A stretch of DNA of 64,000 nucleotides from DATKAS01 sp963733765 (GTDB lineage: Bacteria; Actinomycetota; Acidimicrobiia; Acidimicrobiales; DATKAS01), in the NCBI GenBank assembly GCA_963733765.1, contig CAVTEI010000003.1, positions 3,038,001-3,102,000 on the forward strand, given 5' to 3'. Every line of letters starts with the position of its first letter. Position 1 is the stretch's first letter. The notes below the pieces were generated by a model. It worked only from the letters and a program-made list of their open reading frames with translations. It did not search any database and was not told the origin of the DNA. Positions 54,484 through 64,000 of this stretch are shown in pieces. The position numbers and the translations under genes were made by a program.

Positions 54484-56376
54484 ATGCCTGCACGCCTCAC
54501 TCAGCCTCTCGTCCGCGACAACGGCGCACTTCGGCCGGCGACGTGGGACGAAGCGCTGACCCGAGTGGCCGACGGGCTCCTGCGCACCATCCACGACCAC
54601 GGCCCTGATGCCGTCGGCTTCTTCGCCTGCTCGAAGTCGACCAACGAGGCCAACTACCTCGCGCAGAAGCTCGTCCGGCAAGCCATCGGGACCAACAACA
54701 TCGACTCCTGCAACCGCACCTGACACGCCCCCTCGGTCGTCGGTCTGGCGACCATCTTCGGGTTGGGCGGCGGTACGAGCAGCTATCTCGAGACAGAGGA
54801 CGCGGATGTCATCGTCCTCTGGGGCTCGAACGCGCGCGAAGCCCATCCGATCTTCTTCCACCACGTGCTGAAGGCGGTGCATCGAGGCGCTCGCCTGTTC
54901 GTCGTGGACCCACGCCGCACGTCGACGGCACGATGCGCCGACACGTGGCTGGGCATCGACACGGGCACCGACATCGCCCTGTCGAACACGATCGCGCGCG
55001 AGATCATCCACGCCGGCCTCGTGCACGAGTCGTTCGTCGAGCGCGCGACGACGGGCTTCGAGGCGTACGCGGCCTCGGTCGAGGAGTGGACTCTCGAGCG
55101 GGGCGAGATGGAGACCGGGGTCCCGGCCGAGACGATCCGCGAGCTCGCCCACGCCTACGCGAAGGCCGAGAAGGCTCAGCTGTGCTGGACGCTCGGCATC
55201 ACCGAGCACCACAACGCGGTCGACAACGTCCTCAGCCTGATCAACCTCGCCCTGCTCACCGGCCACGTGGGTCGCGAGGGCAGCGGGCTCAGCCCCCTGC
55301 GGGGGCAGAACAACGTGCAGGGCGGGGGCGACATGGGCGCGATCCCCAACAAGCTGCCGGGCTTCCAGGACATCGTCGACGACCATGACGCGCGCGCTCC
55401 CGGTTCGAGGCCGCGTACGACTGTGTCGTCCCGCCGCGCTACGGCATGCACCTCTCGGCGATGTTCGAGGCGATGCACGACGGCGACCTGCGGGCGCTGT
55501 ACGTGATGGGCGAGAACCCTGCGCAGAGCGAGGCCGACGTCGACCACGCCCGCAAGCTGCTTCGTCGATCTCGATCTGCTCGTCGTGCAGGACCTCTTCC
55601 TCACGCAGACCGCCGAGCTCGCGGACGTGGTGCTGCCGGCCGCGGCGGCGTGGTGCGAGACCGACGGCACCGTCACGAACAGCGAGCGCCGCGTGCAACG
55701 GGTGCGCAAGGCGGTGGAGCCTCCGGGCGACGCCCGCGACGACCTCTGGGTGCTCACCGAGGTCGCGCGGCGACTCGGCCGGACCTGGCCCGACCCCGTC
55801 GCGGAGGAGGTGTGGGACGAGCTGCGCTCGCTGTCACCCATGCACGCGGGGATGAGCTATCGACGGCTCGAGGAGCTGGGCGGCATCCAGTGGCCGTGCC
55901 CACACGACGACCGCGTCGAGCCCTCGTACCTGCACGGGCGGCTCTGGGCGGACGACCCCGCCGAACGGGGCAAGCTCGCGGCATTCTCGGTGGTGCTCCA
56001 CGAGCTGCCGGTCGACGAGCTCACCGACGATTTCCCGATCCGCCTCACCACCGGGCGCCGGCTCGACAGCTACAACACCGGAGTGCAGAGCCGCTACATC
56101 GCGTCACCACTGCGCGCCGGCGAGACCATCGACCTGTCGCCCGAGGACGCGCGGGCGTTGGCGGTGGAAGCCGGACAGTCAGTCCGGGTGAGCTCGCGGC
56201 GTGGCAGCATCGTCGTGCCCGCCGGCGTCGACGACGGCCTGCGGCAAGGTCTGGCATTCATGACGTTCCACTTCCCCGACGAGGCCGACACCAACGTGCT
56301 CACGATCAACGCGACCGACCCGAAGAGCGGCACGGCGGAGTTCAAGGCGACCGCGGTCCGCGTCGAACCCGCGTGA
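54484..56376 (+). CDS. fdhA: Formate dehydrogenase catalytic subunit, selenocysteine-containing (in-frame UGA; two frameshifts)
   Basis: Molybdopterin enzyme oxidising formate to CO2, about 630 aa. Codon 80 is TGA in IDSCNRT-U-HAPSVVGLATIF, exactly the Cys/Sec molybdenum ligand site; the next His and the PSVxGL tail are conserved. A bSECIS-like hairpin follows (separate entry). Further motifs: DADVIVLWGSNAREAHPIFF, LFVVDPRRTSTARCADTWLG, HNAVDNVLSLINLALLTGHV, and in the C-terminal domain TTGRRLDSYNTGVQSRY. A C missing from CCC at 55399-55401 and an extra base near 55558 break the frame. The N-terminal [4Fe-4S] domain is absent and lies in the gene at 58116. First gene of the operon. Confidence 0.9.
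54721..54753 (+). promoter_or_regulatory. Bacterial SECIS-like element in fdhA
   Basis: Starts at the UGA codon. A five-bp stem pairs 54735-54739 (GGTCG) with 54749-54753 (CGACC), and the apical loop holds GGTCT at 54742-54746. Counting U of UGA as 1, GGUCU occupies positions 22-26, the same as in E. coli fdhF. GGT is an uncommon glycine codon in this GC-rich gene, which suits selection for the loop. Confidence 0.82.
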
Positions 56377-56393
56377 CCGCGGCGGCCTGACTC

Positions 56394-58123
56394 GTGGACC
56401 TGCGCTTCGCGTCGGTCAGCCCGAGCGACGCGGAGCGCGAAGCCGTCGATCGGGTGATCGGCACGGCCGAGCCGATCTCGCGGGATCTCCGAGTGATCCG
56501 CGCGAACCGCGACCGGCGAGATCTCCTGCTTCCCGCGCTGCACGCGCTCCAGGACCGCGTCGGCTGGATCAGCCGGGAAGGTCTCGACTACGTGTGTCGC
56601 CGTCTGTCGGTCGCGCCTGCCGAGGCATACGGCGTCGCCTCGTTCTATTCGCTGTTCGCCCTGGAACCGCGCCCGCCACGCGTTGTGCACGTGTGCGAGG
56701 ACATCGCCTGTGCCGTGGCCGCGCCACACGGCACGATCGAGGGACACCGCTCTCCGTGCCTCGGCTTGTGCGAGCGAGCACCGGCCGCCCTCGTCGTGGA
56801 GGCAGGCGAGACGCCGTTCGCGGCGCCGTTTCCCGAGGGCGAATGGGACGCGGCGCAGTCCGTGCCCCAGCGCGGCGAGCCGGGGCTCGTGTTGTTGGCG
56901 CGAGCGGGCGTCGTCGATCGCCGCGTCGCTCCAGTCGTACGTCGCGCACGGCGGATACGACGCGTTGCGCAAGGCGGTCGAGATCGGCCCGTCTGCCGTG
57001 GTCGATGAGGTCGTCAAGAGCGGCCTCGTCGGACGCGGCGGCGCCGCGTTCCCCACCGGGCGCAAGTGGCAGGCGGTCGCGGCCCAACCGTCCCTCCCGC
57101 ACTTCCTCGTCGCCAACGCCGACGAGAGCGAACCGGGCACGTTCAAGGACCGTGTGCTCATCGAGAACGATCCGTTCTCGCTGGTCGAGGCGATGACGAT
57201 CGCCGGCTTCGCGACCGGCTGCGAACGGGGCTACCTCTACATGCGGGGTGAGTACCCGATCGCGTGGGCGCGGCTCGCGCAGGCGATCGAGGCCGCCCGG
57301 GCCGCGGGCTACCTCGGCGACGACATCCTCGGACGCGGCGTGAGCTTCGACATCGAGATGCGCAGGGGTGCCGGCGCGTACATCTGCGGTGAGGAGACCG
57401 CCCTCTTCAACTCGATCGAGGGCTATCGAGGGGAGCCGCGAAGCAAGCCGCCCTTCCCCACCGATGTCGGGCTGTTCGGCCAGCCGACGGTCGCGAACAA
57501 TGTGGAGACGCTCGTCAACGTCCTCCCGATCGTGCTCCATGGCGGCGACGTGTTCGCGAGGTCGGGCAGCGGGATGTCGACGGGCACGAAGCTCTTCTGC
57601 CTGAGTGGCCACGTTGCCCGTCCCGGTGTCTACGAGGTGCCCTTCGGGCCGACGCTCCGCGAGCTCCTCGACCTGGCCGGCGGCATCGGCGGCACCGGGA
57701 ACCTGCAAGCCGTCCTGCTCGGCGGCGTCGCGGGCCGGTTCGTCGGGCCCGAAGCGCTCGACACGCCGCTCACGTTCGAAGGGCGCTCGTTCGATCGGCG
57801 CTTCCCTCGGGTCGGGCGTGGTGCTGCCGCTGGACGACACCGTCGACCTGCGGCCGTTGCTCGTGCGCATCGCCGGCTTCTTCCGCGACGAGAGCTGCGG
57901 CCAGTGCGTGCCCTGCCGCGTCGGGACCGTGCGCCAGCAGGAGGTGCTCGTGAGGTTGACCAATGGAGCTGATGTCGACCGCGAGCTCGCGTTGCTCGAC
58001 GAGGTCGGCCGCTGCATGCGTGACGCGTCGATTTGCGGACTGGGCCAGACGGCATACGACGCGATCGACTCGGCGGTACGCCGCTTCGCACCGTTTGGTG
58101 GAGCAGGATCGGGCGATGCCTGA
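56394..58123 (+). CDS. fdhB: NuoE-NuoF fused formate dehydrogenase beta subunit (two frameshifts)
   Basis: About 575 aa diaphorase subunit that passes electrons from formate to NAD+. Residues 1-160 are NuoE-like with a [2Fe-2S] site (VHVCEDIACAV and SPCLGLCERAP). Then NuoF: SGLVGRGGAAFPTGRKWQAV (NADH), YICGEETALFNSIEGYRGEP (FMN), ESCGQCVPCRVGTVRQQEVL ([4Fe-4S]). An indel near 56930 links VVDRR to SLQSYVAHGGYDALRK, so both modules form one chain, as in Fdh1B-type subunits. A second indel lies near 57803. GTG start 18 bp after fdhA. Confidence 0.86.
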
Positions 58124-58958
58124 GCTCGAAGTCGACGGACAGACCGTCGCAGTGCCCGACGGGTCGACGCTGCTCGACGGGTGCCGGGCCGCTGGCGTCG
58201 ACGTGCCGACGCTGTGCTTCGGCGAGACGCTGACGCCGAAGAACGCGTGCCGCATCTGCGTCGTCGAGCTCGACGGAAGCCGCGTGCTCGTACCCGCCTG
58301 CTCGAGGGCCGCCGAGGACGGCATGGTCGTGCGCACGCAGACCGATCGCACCTCACACGCGCGCAAGCTCGTGCTCGAGCTGCTCGCCTCGACAACCGAG
58401 CTCGACTGGGCGCCGAACGTGGCGGCGTGGGTCGACGAATACGGCGCCGACCCTGCGCGGTTCGGCTCCGACGCGGCCACCGTGCACCAGCCCGCCACGG
58501 TCGACAACGACCTCTACGTGCGCGACTACGGCCGCTGCATCCTCTGTTACAAGTGCGTCGACGCGTGCGGCGAGCAGTGGCAGAACACGTTCGCCATCTC
58601 GGTCGCCGGCCGCGGCTTCGACGCCCACATCTCCACCGAATGGGACGTCGGGCTCCCCGACTCAGCCTGCGTGTACTGCGGCAACTGCATCGCCGTGTGC
58701 CCCACCGGCGCGCTCACGCCGTCGACCGAGTTCGAGATGCGCCACGACGGCTCGTGGGACGAGGACCGGCAGACCGTGACGACGACGATCTGCGCCTATT
58801 GCGGTGTCGGCTGCAACCTCGAGCTGCACGTTCAGGACAACCAGATCGTGAAGGTCACGAGCCCCGAGGACCACTCCATCACTCACGGCAACCTCTGCAT
58901 CAAGGGCCGTTTCGGCTTCACCCACGTCCAGTCGGACCCTTCCCGTCCGAGGGATTGA
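58116..58958 (+). CDS. Formate dehydrogenase iron-sulfur module (detached N-terminal part of the alpha subunit)
   Basis: 280 aa. [2Fe-2S] ferredoxin domain (TLCFGETLTPKNACRICVVE, then VLVPACSRA), His-Cys region, two [4Fe-4S] motifs (CILCYKCVDACGE; CVYCGNCIAVCPTGAL), then a Molybdop_Fe4S4 domain (TICAYCGVGCNLELHV; HGNLCIKGRFGFTHVQ). This is the usual N-terminal half of an FdsA/FdhA alpha chain, ending at HVQSDPSR where fdhA begins RLTQPLVRDNG. The ATG overlaps the fdhB stop by 8 bp. It must assemble with the catalytic subunit to make an electron wire. Confidence 0.87.
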   Translation: MPELEVDGQTVAVPDGSTLLDGCRAAGVDVPTLCFGETLTPKNACRICVVELDGSRVLVPACSRAAEDGMVVRTQTDRTSHARKLVLELLASTTELDWAPNVAAWVDEYGADPARFGSDAATVHQPATVDNDLYVRDYGRCILCYKCVDACGEQWQNTFAISVAGRGFDAHISTEWDVGLPDSACVYCGNCIAVCPTGALTPSTEFEMRHDGSWDEDRQTVTTTICAYCGVGCNLELHVQDNQIVKVTSPEDHSITHGNLCIKGRFGFTHVQSDPSRPRD

Positions 58959-58995
58959 CGACTCGGGGCACGCAGAGTGCCTCCAACCGTCAATC
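58953..58995 (+). terminator. Nested hairpin at end of formate dehydrogenase operon
   Basis: Outer arms GATTGACG (58953-58960) and CGTCAATC (58988-58995) enclose an inner stem (58965-58971 with 58977-58983, loop GCAGA). The outer arm covers the stop codon. No U-run follows. Probably ends the fdh transcript; the rest of the gap to 59112 shows only a GGGGG ahead of the next start. Confidence 0.6.
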
Positions 58996-59111
58996 CTGGT
59001 GCGAGAAGGCTGAAACAACCCGCCGCGCCGACGGCGCCGGTTGAAGCCGGGCTGAAATCGTGCTGTCGTACGGTCGAGCCGCTGGCTCGGGCACCACCGT
59101 TGGGGGTGCGC

Positions 59112-62100
59112 ATGCGGTACGAGGTCCTCGGCGGCATCGAGGTGGTGGGCGACGACGGTGGCACCCGACCGCTCGGCGGGCCGACCCAGCACCGCCTGCT
59201 CGGAGCGCTGTTGGTCGAGGCGAACCACACCGTGTCGGTCGACCATCTCGTGGAGGCGCTCTTCGACGGCGCCGGAGTCGAGAACTCCGTCAAGGCGGTG
59301 CGCACCTATGTGTCACGACTCCGTTCCGTCGTCGGGGAGGGCACGGTCGCAACCACCACCGGCGGCTACCGGCTCGCGGTCGACTCGGGCTCCGTCGACG
59401 CCGAGCGCTTCGCCGAGCTCGTGCACGGTGCGAGCGCCGCGCGAGAGGCAGGCGACGCGGCTCGGGCCGTCGCCCTGTGCGACGAGGCCCTGAGCCTGTG
59501 GCGGGGACGACCGTTCTCGCCGTTCTCGGATGAGCCCTGGGCCGTCAGCGATGTCGTGCGGTTGGAAGAGCTGCGCTGGGTCGCCAAAGAGGAGCGACTC
59601 GACGCGCAGCCTCGCGCTCGGTGCGCACGCCGAAGTGGCAGCAGAAGCCGAGGCGATGACCCTCGAAGCGCCGATGCGCGAGCGTCCGCGCGCGGCGCTG
59701 ATGCTGGCGCTCTACCGCTCGGGCCGGCACGCCGAGGCGCTGCGCGCCTTCCAATCGTTCCGAGAGCAGCTCGCCGAGGACACGGGCCTGGAGCCGAGCG
59801 ATGAGCTGGCAAGCCTCGAGCGACGGATCGTCGACGGGACCCTTCACTCGACAGTGAGGGCCGTGGTCGCAGCATCCGCGGCTACGAGCTGCACGAGAAG
59901 GTCGCCGAAGGCGCATTCGGCGCGATCTATCGGGGCGTCCAGCCGTCCGTCGGCCGTGAGGTCGCCGTGAAGGTCGTGAAGCCCGAGCTCGCGGACGACC
60001 CTCGCTTCATCACGAGGTTCGAGACCGAGGCGCAGCTCGTCGCGCGGCTCGAGCATCCCCACATCGTTCCGCTCTACGACTACTGGCGCGAGCCCGGCGG
60101 AGCGTTCCTCGTGATGCGCTACCTCCGCGGTGGATCAGCGGAAGAACGGCTCGTGCGACACGGGCCGTTCACGCTCGCCGAGCTCTCCCAGCTGGTCGAG
60201 CAGATCGGCACCGCCCTCGCCGTCGCGCACGCGGCCGGGGTCGTGCACCGTGACGTGAAGCCGGCAAACGTCATGTACGACGAGGTCGGCAACGCGTATC
60301 TCGGCGACTTCGGGATCGCGCTTTCCGCGGCCGGAGATCTCGCGGACGACGCCTTTCGCTCGGCCGGTTCTCCCGTGTACGCCGCGCCGGAACAGCTCGA
60401 CGGACACGACGCCTCGATCGCGTCCGACATCTACGGGTTCGGCGTGCTCCTGTGGGAGCTCGCGGCCGGCCATCCACCCTTCGAGAACGACACGCTCGCC
60501 TCGCTGCGCCGCACGAAAGTCGCCGGGCCCATCCGATCCGTCCGCGACCACCGCACCGATCTCCCCGCCGCGGTCGATCTCTTGATACGCACGGCTACGA
60601 GTCCCGAGCCCTCCGAACGCTTCGCGGACATGGGAGAGCTCGTCCTCGCGTGGCGGGCGGCCGCCTCGTCGCCGGCGCGGGGCGTGACGACCAGCCTTCA
60701 GAGTGTCAGCACGGAGACTGACCGGCCCCGGGCCCACGCGAGCCGCACCCTCGTCTCGCTCCAAGAGCAGCGCGTCAACCCCTACAAGGGACTGCACCCA
60801 TTCGGCGAGGCTGACACTTCCGAGTTCTTCGGTCGGGAGACGACGACGGCCCGCCTCGTCGAAGCGACAACTCAGTCCGCGTTCATCGCCGTTGTCGGCC
60901 CATCCGGCTCCGGCAAGTCGTCCGTGGTGCGAGCGGGGTTGATCCCCGCGCTCGCGCCGGAACGGCCATTGGGTTGACCGTGATGGTGCCGGGCACGCAT
61001 CCCTTCGACGAGCTCGAAAACGCCCTGCTCCGCTTGGCGCCCGGCTCGGTGACGTCGCTGCTCCCCCAGCTCGTCGCTGACGAACGCGGGCCTGGTGAGA
61101 GCGACCAAGCGAATCCTCCCGGACGACGCACACTGAGCTCGTCCTGGTCATCGACCAGTTCGAAGAGCTGTTCACGCTGACGTCGGCCGAGGAGAGAGCT
61201 GGCGCTCGCGGACGCACTGGTGGCGGCGGCCGCCGACCCCCGCTCGCGGGTGCGAACGGTCGTCACCCTCAGGGCTGACTTCTACGACAGACCACTCGGG
61301 GTCAGCGGCCTCGGAGAGCTGGTTCGGGATCACACGGTGGCCGTCACACCCCTCGACGGCGACGAGCTCGAGCGTGCGATCACCGGTCCCGCGGACCGGG
61401 TGGGAGTCTCTGTCGAACCGGCGTTGGTCGCCGCGCTCGTGGCGGACGCGACGACGAACCCCGCGAGCCTCCCCCTGCTCCAGTACACGCTGACCGAGCT
61501 CTACGAGCGCCGCGACGGCTCCCGCCTCACGCTCGACGCCTACCGCGAGCTCGGCGGGCTGGCGGGGTCGGTCGCCGGGCGCGCTGACGCGATCTGCGAA
61601 GAGGTCGGCGACGTGGACGCGGTGCGGGGGCTCTTCGAGAGGCTCGTCTCACCCGGCGGAGGCACCGAGGACACTCGCCGCCGCGCCCGCACCTCCGAGC
61701 TCCACGGCGTACCACCCATCCGTGATCGAGGCGTTCGGTGACGCCGCGCCTGTTGGCGTTCGATCACGACCCGGTGACCCGCGAGCCAACGGTCGAGGTC
61801 GCGCACGAAGCCCTCATCCGGAATTGGCCCCGGCTGAGAGGTTGGCTCGACGAAGACCGCGAGTCGCTCACGATCATGCGACACCTACCGACGCGGCCGA
61901 CGCATGGGACGCTCGCGGGCGCGAGCCAGGAGATCTCTACCGGGGAGCACGCCTCGCGGCCGCGGGCAGAGGTCGAGGCGGTCTGAGCCCGACCAGCTGC
62001 ACCGAAGTCGAGAACCGAGTTCGTCGCGGCGAGTGCACGATGCAGCCGAAGCCGATGACCGGCGCCGCCGACGGACGTCTCACGGCTGCGAACGCTCGCT

Positions 62101-64000
62101 GTCGGCCTCGGCATCACGCTCGTCGGCGCGCTGATCGCCGGCGCGCTCGCCGTCGGCCCAACGCAACGAGGCCCAAGGATCAGACGAAGAAGGCGGACCG
62201 GCTCGCGAGCGGACCGCACGGCAGACAGCCGTTCGACGCGAGATCGGAGCGATGGCGGCGAAGGCCGGGGTACTGGCCGAATCGAACCCTACTCAGGCGA
62301 TGCTGCTCGCCCTCGAAGCCGACCGACTGAGCCCCGGACCAGACGTCGCTGGGTGCCCTAGAGGCCACCCTTGTCGCCGCTCCCGAACTGCTCAAGCACC
62401 GTGACAGTCGGACACGCGCTTCGTGCACGTGTTTGCCCCCGACCCCAACGAGACCCGACGATCACGGGCGGCACCCTCGACGGCCGCGTCGTGGTCGGCG
62501 ATCTCACGACTGGTCGGGTCATCGACGAATGGAAGGTCACGGACAGGCCCGTGGTCGGCTTTCAAAACAATGGAGGACGGATGGGTCGCCGCCATACAGG
62601 GCAGCACCGAAGTGCTCACCCGCGACGCCGACGGCACCGAACGACACGGCTCGTCGGCGACGGCGCAGTCTTTCCGAAGATCGACTACGTCCCGTTCACG
62701 CACAACCCAGCGCGCCCGCTCGAGATCGCGGTAGCAGCACCAGCGTCAGGGCGTGCACGTGTGGTCGACGTCGTCACTGCGGCAACACGATCCGAACGTT
62801 CGACATCCCGTCACCGGGACTGCTCACGATGAGCGCCGACGGGACCCGACTCGCGGTCGAACGCAGCACCGAGCCATGGACGGTGACCGTCCTCGACACG
62901 ACCACCGGGGTGCCCGTCGGCCCGGTCATCGAGCTGCCGTCGGCGGGGTTCATCGCGCTGGACCCCTCGGGCACTCGTCTCGTTGCGGGTTCCATAAGCG
63001 CCGGGGACGCCCGCCTGATCGACGTGGAGACTGGCCAGGTCCTCGGCGAGCCGCTCACCGGAGAAGTCTTTGGCCTCGCCGTGAGCGCCGACGGCTTCGA
63101 GTCGCAGCCAAGAGCGGCAGCGGGCATCGTTCGGGTCTACGACGCAACGAACGGGCGACACCGTCACTCCCGACTCTCGCTTCAGCCCAAGCGCTGGGCA
63201 TGGTGTTCTCTCGGGACAACGAGACCTTGTTCGCAATCTCCACCGGTGGCGACATCGAATCGCTCGATCTGGTCGGTCGCTCGAAGCTCGGTCGGCCGAT
63301 TGATTGGGCGAACGGCTTTGCGGCGGCGTTCTCGCCGGATGGAACGGTCATCGGCATACCGCACTTCCTCGACAACGACGTGGCTCTGGTCGACGTCGCC
63401 ACCGCCGAAGTCCTTCACGTGCTGGATCCCGCCCACGATTTCGCGGACTGGGCTTTGACCGACCGGCATCTTCCGCCCTGCATTCAGCCCAGACGGGACC
63501 CAGATCGCGGTCGGGTCCGCCGGCCAGCGACTGGGGAGCCAGCGGAGATCGAGATCTTCTCGGTGGCCGACGGCGAGTCGGTGCGCCGCCTGCCCGTGCC
63601 CGGCGTACCGTTCGTCGGCGAACCTGCTCGCATGGAGCCCCGACGGCCGGGTGATCGCCGGCGCGCGTCCACGAGGTCAGGTCGTCCGAGTCGACGCGAT
63701 CAGACGGGTGAGCGACTGGCCGACCTGGCGCTTCCCGCCGACCGTTCCTGGTACTTCAGCTCGCCTACGACTCCGAAGGTCGACTGCTGCTCAGCGACAT
63801 ACCCCGGCAATACCTACGTGTCTCGAACGCGACGGACAGCTCCTGACGACCTTCGGGCCACCCGACGTGAACGTCTCGTTCGCCGAGTGGGGCCCGTCCG
63901 GCACCTTGGTGCTCCCCGATGCGCGCGACCGGTGCGGTCACGGTCGTCGACCCCGAGACCGGACAGCAACAGGGCGCCGCCTATCACGGGCCACCCGAGA
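59112..64000 (+). CDS. SARP-type regulator-Ser/Thr kinase-nSTAND NTPase-WD40 protein (many frameshifts; runs off window)
   Basis: One large protein in fragments. In order: winged-helix OmpR-type DNA-binding domain (MRYEVLGGIEVVGDDGG; NSVKAVRTYVSRLRSVVGEG) and BTAD (EALRAFQSFREQLAEDTGLE); from ~59890 a Ser/Thr kinase (VAEGAFGAIYRG, VAVKVVKPE, HRDVKPANVMYD, GDFGIA); from ~60770 an nSTAND NTPase (GPSGSGKSSVVRAGLIP; LVLVIDQFEELFTL); from ~62800 WD40-like repeats (LTMSADGTRLAV; FIALDPSGTRLVAG; AAFSPDGTVIGIP). Breaks occur near 59600, 59855, 60975, 61125, 61735 and repeatedly after 61980, where little is readable until 62800. The family is known in actinobacteria as one polypeptide. It could act as a signal-integrating transcription factor; the ligand is unknown. 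Confidence 0.75.

Noticed and set aside
54721..54723. TGA as a true stop that makes fdhA a pseudogene
   Set aside because: It is exactly at the Sec/Cys position and is followed by a SECIS-like hairpin, so recoding is the better explanation.

Overview
The window comes from a high-GC actinobacterium. The gene content (an mreBCD-rodA cluster beside clpXP/tig, a deazaflavin-type nitroreductase homologue, many acyl-CoA enzymes, a SARP-kinase-STAND-WD40 giant protein) suggests an Acidimicrobiia-like lineage, but this is inference. Many genes carry single-base indels, several in homopolymer runs and some in normally essential genes (rodA, mreD). The sequence therefore looks like an uncorrected or low-coverage assembly, and frameshifted genes are treated here as probably intact in the cell. 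Damage is heaviest near the right end.

Region 1 (1-15.3 kb, all minus strand) is a housekeeping block read right to left: tig, clpP, clpX, folC, ndk, mreB, mreC, mreD, mrdA (PBP2), rodA, a B12-binding-type radical SAM protein, its DUF2344 partner, and RNase E/G (cut by the window edge). Many junctions overlap by 1-4 bases, so long polycistronic units are likely. It covers protein folding and turnover, nucleotide and folate metabolism, and the cell-elongation machinery. A hairpin-rich 311-bp gap and tRNA-Pro(UGG) end the block.

Region 2 (15.7-43.4 kb) is accessory metabolism: a LuxR-type regulator; a possible oxidative catabolic group (SnoaL-like protein, acyl-CoA-dehydrogenase-like flavoenzyme, FAD monooxygenase, TfdA-type dioxygenase); a TOPRIM protein, methyltransferase and DinB protein; NhaA antiporter; benzoate-CoA-ligase-like enzyme; sulfatase; acyl-CoA dehydrogenase; tRNA-Gly(UCC); RidA; an unusual protein with an N-terminal LPVTG motif; FUSC, PhzF, CinA and ferritin-like proteins. 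A fatty-acid/steroid-type set follows (enoyl-CoA hydratase, SDR, acyl-CoA ligase, divergent from a DUF35/thiolase pair).

Region 3 (43.4-54.5 kb) holds a four-gene operon (class III cyclase/AAA/TPR regulator, two related small proteins, and a Dyp peroxidase fused to a catalase-like domain). It is divergent from a DUF2236 (MpaB-like)-alpha/beta-hydrolase fusion. A ferritin-like protein, a GNAT, a hydrolase and a Ddn-like protein follow.

Region 4 (54.5-59 kb) is the most striking: an NAD-type formate dehydrogenase operon whose catalytic subunit has an in-frame UGA at the Cys/Sec position, followed by a bSECIS-like hairpin with GGUCU at the same spacing as in E. coli fdhF. The alpha subunit is split: its Fe-S N-terminal module is the last gene of the operon. 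The window ends in a badly frameshifted SARP-kinase-nSTAND-WD40 gene.
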